Source: Gammaproteobacteria bacterium | GTDB taxonomy: Bacteria; Pseudomonadota; Gammaproteobacteria; Competibacterales; Competibacteraceae | Direction: 5' to 3' | Assembly (NCBI GenBank): GCA_020047885.1 | Contig: JAIFNF010000131.1 | Span: 1-9,706 of the forward strand | Length of the DNA: 9,706 bases | Shown here: positions 4,428 through 9,706 of the stretch, piece after piece | How the letters are laid out: every line of letters begins with the position of its first letter | How positions within the stretch are numbered: the stretch's first letter is position 1 | Program-made: the position numbers and the translations under genes | Notes under the pieces: model-generated | Database searches by the model: none | What the model was told of the DNA's origin: nothing | The model's input: only the letters and a program-made list of their open reading frames with translations

Positions 4428-6407
4428 GTGGTCCGCAAAGACCTGACCAAATTGGTTAAGGAAGGGGCCAACGTCCCGGTGTACGTTCTGGAATATCTGC
4501 TGGGCAGTTACTGCGCCTCGAACGATGAAGCGGTCATCGCCGCCGGACTGCACACGGTCAAAAAGGTGCTGGCCGAGAACTACGTCCGCCCCGACGAAGC
4601 CGAGAAGGTGAAGTCCACAATTCGGGAGCGCGGCAGCCTCAAGATCATCGACAAGGTCACGGTCACGCTCAACGAAAAGCGGGATGTCTATGAGGCGCTG
4701 CTGGGCAACCTCGGCGTCAAAGGGATCGAAGTTCCCAGCAGTATCGTCCGGCAATTTGAGAAGCTGCTGGTCGGCGGTATTTGGTCTATCGTCACCCTGG
4801 AGTATTTCTTCGAGGCCGATCAGAAAGGCTCCCCGTTCCTGCTGCGCGACTTGAAGCCGATCCAGATGCCGAACATGGATCTGGAGGAACTGTTCGAGGC
4901 CCGGCGGGCGTTCACCGAGGCGCAATGGATCGACGTGCTGTTACGGTCCACCGGCATGGAGCCGACCCATTTCCCGGAGCGGGTGAAGTGGCACCTGCTG
5001 GCGCGGCTGATCCCGCTGGTCGAGAACAACTACAACCTGGTTGAACTGGGGCCACGCGGCACCGGCAAGAGCCACATTTACAAAGAGATCAGCCCGAACA
5101 GCATCCTGATCTCCGGCGGACAAACCACCGTCGCCAATCTGTTCTATAACATGGCGCGTCGGCAGGTCGGGCTGGTGGGTCTGTGGGATGTGGTGGCCTT
5201 CGATGAAGTCGCCGGTATCTCGTTCAAGGACAAGGATGGCGTCCAGATCATGAAGGATTACATGGCCTCCGGTTCGTTCGCCCGAGGGCGGGATGCGATC
5301 AACGCCTACGCCTCGATGGTGTTCGTCGGCAACCTGAATCAGCCGGTCGATACCCTGGTGAAGACCAGCCACCTGTTTGCCCCCTTTCCCGACACGATGA
5401 TCGACTCGGCCTTCTTCGACCGTTTCCACGCCTACCTGCCCGGCTGGGAAATTCCCAAGATGCGCCCGGAATTCTTCACCAATCAGTACGGCATGATCGT
5501 GGACTACTTGGTCGAATGGCTGCGGGAGATGCGCAAGCGGAACTTCGGCGATGCCATCAACAAGCATTTCAAGCTCGGGCGCGACCTGAACCAGCGCGAC
5601 ACGATTGCCGTCAAGCACACGGTTTCCGGGTTGCTAAAACTGCTCTACCCCAACGAGGAATACGACAAATCCGCCGTCCAGCGCTGTCTGGAATACGCCC
5701 TGGAAGGTCGGCGGCGGGTCAAGGAACAGTTAAAGAAAATCGGCGGCATGGAGTTCTTCGACGTGCATTTCTCCTACCTTGACGTGGATCAGATGGAAGA
5801 GAAATTCATCAGCGTCCCGGAACAAGGCGGCGGCTCGCTGATCCCGGACGGCCCGCTGAATCCGGGCGTTATGCACACCGTCGCCACCGGTTCCAACAGC
5901 CATCTCGGCCTGTACCGCCTGGAAACGCAGGTCACGGCCGGCAATGGCGCACTGACCCTCTCCGGTCTCGGCTCGAATTCGGCGGCCAAGGAAGCGCTCA
6001 AAGTCGGCTTCGACTACTTCAAAGCCAACGCCCATCGGGTCAGCAGTTCGATCAAGGCCAGCGATCACCACTACCATCTACACGTCGTTGAACTCCACAA
6101 CACCGGGGCCACGAACGCCATGACCCTCGCCGCCTTCGTTGCCCTGTGTTCCGCCGTGTTCGGCAAACCGCTGCAATCGCAGATGGTCGTCTTGGGCAGC
6201 ATGAGTCTGGGCGGCAGCATCATCCCGGTGGAGAACCTGGCGGAGTCCTTGCAGGTTGCCTTCGATGCCGGGGCGAAGCGTCTGCTGCTGCCCATGGCCA
6301 GCGTCAAGGACATTCCCACCATCCCCGGCGAGTTATTCGCCAAATTCCAGACCGGGTTCTACGCCGATCCGGTGGATGCGGTCTTCAAAGCGCTGGGGGT
6401 CGAATGA
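4428..6407 (+). CDS. brxL: BREX system AAA+/Lon-like protein BrxL, with disrupted 5' end
   Basis: BrxL is the distal core protein of type 1 BREX, an AAA+ ring protein with a Lon-like C-terminal domain; published work describes it as an MCM-like DNA motor rather than a protease. From GTG 4428 it has 659 residues. KDLTKLVKEGANVPVYVLEYLLG is the family opening. Walker A is GPRGTGKS (208-215), Walker B is VVAFDE (Asp259-Glu260), and FFDRFHAYLPGW (Asp331) is a further conserved ATPase motif. In the Lon-like domain, by-eye alignment puts Thr562 and Ala605 where Lon has its catalytic Ser and Lys, so proteolysis is unlikely. The family N-terminus continues upstream in the same frame as FLDDLLNQHFPGK (4389-4427), but no ATG, GTG or TTG exists there and a TGA stops the frame at 4356. 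The GTG has no visible Shine-Dalgarno. The start is therefore uncertain and the protein may lack about 15-20 residues. Confidence 0.92.
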   Translation: MVRKDLTKLVKEGANVPVYVLEYLLGSYCASNDEAVIAAGLHTVKKVLAENYVRPDEAEKVKSTIRERGSLKIIDKVTVTLNEKRDVYEALLGNLGVKGIEVPSSIVRQFEKLLVGGIWSIVTLEYFFEADQKGSPFLLRDLKPIQMPNMDLEELFEARRAFTEAQWIDVLLRSTGMEPTHFPERVKWHLLARLIPLVENNYNLVELGPRGTGKSHIYKEISPNSILISGGQTTVANLFYNMARRQVGLVGLWDVVAFDEVAGISFKDKDGVQIMKDYMASGSFARGRDAINAYASMVFVGNLNQPVDTLVKTSHLFAPFPDTMIDSAFFDRFHAYLPGWEIPKMRPEFFTNQYGMIVDYLVEWLREMRKRNFGDAINKHFKLGRDLNQRDTIAVKHTVSGLLKLLYPNEEYDKSAVQRCLEYALEGRRRVKEQLKKIGGMEFFDVHFSYLDVDQMEEKFISVPEQGGGSLIPDGPLNPGVMHTVATGSNSHLGLYRLETQVTAGNGALTLSGLGSNSAAKEALKVGFDYFKANAHRVSSSIKASDHHYHLHVVELHNTGATNAMTLAAFVALCSAVFGKPLQSQMVVLGSMSLGGSIIPVENLAESLQVAFDAGAKRLLLPMASVKDIPTIPGELFAKFQTGFYADPVDAVFKALGVE

Positions 6408-6414
6408 GGATCGA

Positions 6415-6481
6415 GCCACGCAAAGACACGGAAGACACGGAAAAAAAGAATCTTCCGTGTTTTTCCGTGTTTTTCCGTGGC
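6415..6481 (+). repeat. Palindromic element copy 4, intergenic (67 bp)
   Basis: This is a shorter, diverged relative of the elements in pglX and pglZ. The left arm has CACGCA at 6417 and CACGGA at 6427 and 6436; the right arm has TCCGTG at 6454, 6464 and 6474. It has the same GCCACG...CCGTGGC ends, with a shorter A-rich centre. It lies 8 bp after the brxL stop, between convergent genes, so this copy has no coding constraint. Confidence 0.85.
6426..6464 (+). terminator. Possible bidirectional terminator between brxL and the diguanylate cyclase gene
   Basis: Within the intergenic palindrome, ACACGGAAG (6426-6434) pairs perfectly with CTTCCGTGT (6452-6460) and is followed by TTTT. It lies between two convergent genes that end at 6407 (+) and 6521 (-), where a terminator is expected. 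The loop is long (17 bases) and the U-tract is short, so efficiency is uncertain. The remaining sequence up to 6520 shows nothing else recognisable. Confidence 0.4.
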
Positions 6482-6520
6482 CAGGTTTGGAAGGGTATGG
6501 GACTAAAAGACCAGAAAATT

Positions 6521-9148
6521 TCAACTTTCAGCCTCGATGAAACCACCCGCCACGGCGACCCGCGCTCGCCCGCCGTGTTTCGCCTCATACAGCGCCTGAT
6601 CAGCAGCCTTGAGCACCGTATCCAGGCCAGCGGCATGGGTCGGGCAGGCGGCGACGCCCATGGAAATTGTCACAGCAAGCACTTGATTCCGATAGGAAAC
6701 GCGCATCTGTTCCCGGACGCCGTTGCACAGCTTCTGGGCGATGGTCACCGCGTCGTCCAGTGGACAGGTCGGCAGAATGATGACGAATTCTTCGCCGCCA
6801 TAACGACAAACGACATCGCTCTCCCGGCAATTTTTCAGCAAATAGACCGCTAGTTCCTTCAACACCAGATCGCCAGCATCATGCCCGTGGGTATCGTTGA
6901 AGGTCTTAAAATGATCAACATCCAGCATCACCAGAGAAACCGAGGTGTTGTAGCGCTTGGTTCGGCGGATTTCCTGTTCGGTAAACTCTTCCATAAAACG
7001 CCGGTTAAACAGACTGGTCAGGGGATCGCGCATGGATTGATCCCGGAGGCGGTCTTGCAATTTGAGATTCGCCATGGCCAGACCGAGATTGTTAGTAAAA
7101 ATGCTGGCGAGTCCCTGAACCGTATCGACTTGGGTCACCCACTCGGCGTGTTGATCCGGCAGCGATTGAATATGCAGGAGGCCAAGAACTTCGCCCTGGG
7201 CAATAATCGGTACGCACAGATAACCCAGGGGTTCATGAGTATTCAGATGGCTGCAAAAAAGCCGCTGGTTTTTATCACCGACGCTATAAGGTTTGCCTTT
7301 GCGGAGCGCCCAGCATTCATCCCGGCTAAACTCCGGTTCAATCCCGATGGGCGCCCCCCAGACTACGACTTGCTCAAACCGGTCTTTCGTCGCATCTAGC
7401 AGAAACAGTGCGCCACGATAACGGGGAAAGAACCGGCCTACATAATCGTCAATAATCGCGTAAGACTCACGGGTGCTGTGACAAACCTGCAAGAGTTCCC
7501 CGGTTTCCCGCAACAGCGACTCCTGGATATTGCGCTGTTCCAACTGACCGATGTAATTCGAGAGTTCCGCAGTGCGTTCGGCAACGCGCTGCTCCAATTC
7601 TTCCTTAATGCGTTTTTGCGCGTTTTCAGCTTGTTTTCGCGCCGTCACATCATTACAGAAACCATCGATGGTGGCGATTAAGCCCTCGGAGTCCGTGTAC
7701 GCCCGCGCATTTAATGAGACCCAGATCATCGCGCCGTCGCGCTGCCGACACATGGTTTCAAAGCCCGTCACCGCGCCCGCGCCCGCCAGATTCGCCAGCA
7801 GTCGCTCCAGTTCCGAGTCTTCGATATAAACCCTGGCACCCACTTTAGCGACTTCTTGTAAGAGCAGATTCTGGCTTTCATAGCCCATCATCCGCGTCAT
7901 CGAGGGATTCACCCGCAGGAATTGTCCATTGGCGGTCATGGTAAAAACGCCCTCGACCGCATTCTCGAATAGCAGTCTGAACCGTTCCTCCGAGGTCTGT
8001 AAACTGCGATTGGACTCAGAAAGCTTGTCCATGAAATCATTGTAATATTTAGCAAGCTGACCGAGTTCGTCCCCACTACTGGTCTGGATCCGACTGGAAT
8101 AGTCGCCCTGTGCGCCTTGCGAAAAGCCCTGAATAATGTCCTGAATCGGGCGATTGATCGACGAACTGATAAACCAGGTGATCGGTATAGTGAGCAGGAC
8201 CACGATGATCAGCGTGGCAAAAGTGGCATAGCCAATCGTAGTGAGCGGTTCGTTGAATTCTTCCAGATAACTGGATGAGGCAACAATCCAGTCAAACTCG
8301 GGGATATAACTGAATAAAACCAGTTTTTCCCGAGGCTCCATTTCACCGGGATTCTGCCAGGGATAGATAATTTTCCCGCTTTTTTTATCAATGATTTCTT
8401 TAATAAATTCGTGCCCATGAATATCCCTGGCATTGAAGATATTTCGGCCCTGCAGTTTGGGATGAATCACCAGAGTGCCCTTGCTATCGATTACGTAGGG
8501 ATACCCGGTTTTACCGAAAGACACCGCCAGGATATCATTCCGAAAATCATCGACGTTCAAGAGCGATTTGAACTCTTCACGATAGGAAGAAACCGAAATA
8601 ATCCAGTCCCAAGGGCCAAAATAGGTCATGTAGAGCGCTTTCTTGCGGGGCGCTCCTTCATCAGGATTAGCCCATTCGTATTCCAGATAACCTTCCTTGG
8701 TCTTGATTTGCTCACGGATAAATTCATATTTGGACAAATCCGTGCCATTTATTTTCGGATGTACCGCGAGAATACCCTTAGTATCCACACAGTAAATATA
8801 GCCGGTTTTGCCAATAGCCTGGGACAGCAGTATTGCCGTCGCCTTGCTTTTTGCTTCCTCCTCGCTGATATTTCCGGCCTGATAATCATCATAAAAATGC
8901 TGGATAATTTCGCGGTTTTTCTCAGCGACTGCCCGAAGATAATTCTTGATCGAGGCATCCGCAGCGCTCTTGACCATATTCATAATGGTATTCGTCGTAT
9001 TGGCCAGTTCCCGCTCGGTGCTGGTCTCAATCGTCGAATGCACCACGATCAGAATAATCAGGTTGCCGATGATGACCGACGCCAGAAAGGTCAGTAAATA
9101 ACCGAACAGCAACTTGGCGCGCAGGGACAGCGTGGAGAACAGGTTCAT
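6521..9148 (-). CDS. Membrane diguanylate cyclase with tandem Cache, HAMP, PAS, GAF and GGEEF domains
   Basis: This 875-residue inner-membrane sensor makes cyclic di-GMP from two GTP. Order: transmembrane helix 1 (about 13-36); periplasmic region with two related Cache-like units (GYIYCVDTKGILAVHPK about 116-132 and GYPYVIDSKGTLVIHPK about 215-231, each followed by an FDWI/WDWI-type end); transmembrane helix 2 (about 304-328); HAMP (about 328-380); PAS (about 385-505); coiled coil (about 505-545); GAF (about 548-690); GGDEF domain (about 705-870). The active-site motif is GGEEF (784-788), a functional variant. The inhibitory I-site RESD (775-778) lies exactly five residues upstream, so product inhibition is likely. 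The domain starts with the usual DPLTSLFNRRF. The ATG overlaps the stop of the DUF1841 gene by four bases (ATGA on the - strand), so the two are probably coupled. Ligands of the sensor domains cannot be told from sequence. Confidence 0.95.
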   Translation of the reverse strand: MNLFSTLSLRAKLLFGYLLTFLASVIIGNLIILIVVHSTIETSTERELANTTNTIMNMVKSAADASIKNYLRAVAEKNREIIQHFYDDYQAGNISEEEAKSKATAILLSQAIGKTGYIYCVDTKGILAVHPKINGTDLSKYEFIREQIKTKEGYLEYEWANPDEGAPRKKALYMTYFGPWDWIISVSSYREEFKSLLNVDDFRNDILAVSFGKTGYPYVIDSKGTLVIHPKLQGRNIFNARDIHGHEFIKEIIDKKSGKIIYPWQNPGEMEPREKLVLFSYIPEFDWIVASSSYLEEFNEPLTTIGYATFATLIIVVLLTIPITWFISSSINRPIQDIIQGFSQGAQGDYSSRIQTSSGDELGQLAKYYNDFMDKLSESNRSLQTSEERFRLLFENAVEGVFTMTANGQFLRVNPSMTRMMGYESQNLLLQEVAKVGARVYIEDSELERLLANLAGAGAVTGFETMCRQRDGAMIWVSLNARAYTDSEGLIATIDGFCNDVTARKQAENAQKRIKEELEQRVAERTAELSNYIGQLEQRNIQESLLRETGELLQVCHSTRESYAIIDDYVGRFFPRYRGALFLLDATKDRFEQVVVWGAPIGIEPEFSRDECWALRKGKPYSVGDKNQRLFCSHLNTHEPLGYLCVPIIAQGEVLGLLHIQSLPDQHAEWVTQVDTVQGLASIFTNNLGLAMANLKLQDRLRDQSMRDPLTSLFNRRFMEEFTEQEIRRTKRYNTSVSLVMLDVDHFKTFNDTHGHDAGDLVLKELAVYLLKNCRESDVVCRYGGEEFVIILPTCPLDDAVTIAQKLCNGVREQMRVSYRNQVLAVTISMGVAACPTHAAGLDTVLKAADQALYEAKHGGRARVAVAGGFIEAES

Positions 9149-9567
9149 AAGCGGCGGAGCCGCTCCAGATAAACCTGTTCATCCGGGTCTACACCGTTTC
9201 GCTGGGCTTCCCACAACGTCTGGCCCAGACATTCCATCATCTGATGCTCAACGCGATGGGAGTCGCCCAGACGCTGGCAAAGCTGCTGATAGACTTCCAC
9301 AATGCCCACGGGTCGATGGCCGCCCAGTTGCTCCTGAATGGCGATATGCATCCCCATGTGCAGGAAGGGGTTGGTTTCACCCATTTCCGGCAGATACTCG
9401 CGGCCCAGGGCGGTCTCGGCATCCGTCAGCGCCGACTGATATTCAGGATGTTCGCGGATCACCCCGGCAATGAGATGCTCCAGTGGTTCCAGCGGTTGCC
9501 CGGACTGGGCTTTGTCCCACACCGTGCAGTAATAGCGGCGCAGGCCGTCGCGGTCATTGCCAAACAT
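9145..9567 (-). CDS. DUF1841 family protein
   Basis: This 140-residue soluble protein is recognised as DUF1841 by its opening (MFGNDRDGLRRYYCTVWDKAQ), the central REHPEYQ, and the run GETNPFLHMGMHIAIQEQL, followed by a helical C-terminus (QMMECLGQTLWEAQR). Its length is the family's usual one. The GETNPF.H...H segment is its most conserved-looking part; no enzyme activity is established for the family to my knowledge. The ATG (9565-9567) directly follows the nth stop (TGA at 9568-9570), and its own stop overlaps the diguanylate cyclase start. The three genes therefore look like one transcript. DUF1841 beside nth is an arrangement I recall from gammaproteobacteria. Confidence 0.88.
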   Translation of the reverse strand: MFGNDRDGLRRYYCTVWDKAQSGQPLEPLEHLIAGVIREHPEYQSALTDAETALGREYLPEMGETNPFLHMGMHIAIQEQLGGHRPVGIVEVYQQLCQRLGDSHRVEHQMMECLGQTLWEAQRNGVDPDEQVYLERLRRL

Positions 9568-9706
9568 TCAAAGCGCCTCGCTCTTGTCAGGGAATTCACA
9601 GAGATCGTGGATCGGGCAAGCGGCGCAACGCGGCTTGCGGGCCGTGCAGACATACCGGCCATGCAGGATTAACCAATGATGAGCATCCTGCCGAAAGGCT
9701 TCCGGC
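9568..9706 (-). CDS. nth: Endonuclease III, C-terminal end (5' partial)
   Basis: The - strand frame ending at the TGA 9568-9570 gives 45 residues, including AHHWLILHGRYVC and DLCEF. The cysteines follow C-X6-C-X2-C-X5-C, the [4Fe-4S] cluster signature of endonuclease III, and HHWLILHGRY immediately precedes it as in the E. coli enzyme. Endonuclease III is a DNA glycosylase/AP lyase that removes oxidised pyrimidines in base excision repair. The helix-hairpin-helix motif and catalytic Lys/Asp lie beyond the window edge. It heads the - strand gene group seen here and marks core chromosome next to the defence locus. Confidence 0.95.
   Translation of the reverse strand, partial: PEAFRQDAHHWLILHGRYVCTARKPRCAACPIHDLCEFPDKSEAL

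Larger units (their letters stand above)
1..6407 (+). other. Type 1 BREX defence operon, 3' part (pglX-[antitoxin-DUF29]-pglZ-brxL)
   Basis: The order pglX, pglZ, brxL on one strand is the distal half of a type 1 BREX locus (brxA-brxB-brxC-pglX-pglZ-brxL). BREX marks host DNA by adenine methylation through PglX and blocks replication of unmarked phage. The upstream genes are outside the window. Gaps are short (17 bp after pglX) or overlapping (1 bp and 4 bp), so co-transcription is likely. Two features are unusual: an antitoxin-DUF29 pair inserted between pglX and pglZ, and palindromic elements inside pglX, inside pglZ and at the start of brxL. The family calls come from protein sequence recognised by eye; activity of the system is not established. 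Confidence 0.93.

Noticed and set aside
4396..4446. ATG at 4396 with GGAGGGGG upstream as the brxL start
   Set aside because: It is in another frame from brxL and meets a stop at 4444-4446. It would work only with a frameshift, and no convincing slippery site is visible.
3816..4925. 369-codon open frame on the - strand across pglZ and brxL
   Set aside because: It is a shadow of two well-recognised genes in high-GC DNA, with no family resemblance and no ribosome-binding site.
8411..9097. 228-codon open frame on the + strand opposite the Cache region
   Set aside because: It is antisense to the clearly recognisable sensor region of the diguanylate cyclase; its translation resembles no known family.

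Overview
The window is the downstream half of a type 1 BREX phage-defence operon on the + strand, followed by an ordinary chromosomal segment on the - strand. The protein families, the nth-DUF1841 pair and the high-GC coding style point to a gammaproteobacterium. The dense palindromic repeats and DUF29 recall environmental lineages such as Competibacteraceae, but that is a low-confidence guess from memory.

Layout, + strand: the C-terminal part of the BREX methyltransferase pglX (1-833); a small Phd/YefM-type antitoxin (851-1084); a DUF29 protein (1084-1515); the phosphatase-like pglZ (1512-4310); and the AAA+/Lon-like brxL (about 4428-6407). The genes are packed tightly, with 1-bp and 4-bp overlaps, and read as one operon. 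brxA, brxB, brxC and most of pglX would lie upstream of the window. The antitoxin-DUF29 pair sits between pglX and pglZ, which are normally adjacent in type 1 BREX, so it is an accessory insertion.

Layout, - strand (right to left): the last 45 codons of endonuclease III (nth), a DUF1841 protein, and a large membrane diguanylate cyclase with tandem Cache, HAMP, PAS, GAF and GGEEF domains. These genes also overlap or abut. They converge on brxL across a 113-bp gap.

The most unusual signal is a family of palindromic elements of about 80 bp, built from phased CACGGA/TCCGTG hexamers. One copy lies inside pglX and two lie in tandem inside pglZ. All three are in the same orientation and the same codon phase, so they add the same peptide to two different BREX proteins without a stop codon. 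The pglX copy is stop-free in all six frames. A shorter relative lies in the gap after brxL and may act as a terminator. A second, unrelated GC-rich palindrome sits at the pglZ-brxL junction and appears to have destroyed the normal brxL start, leaving a GTG about 13 codons inside the recognisable reading frame as the best in-frame start. Whether this BREX system is still active is therefore an open question.
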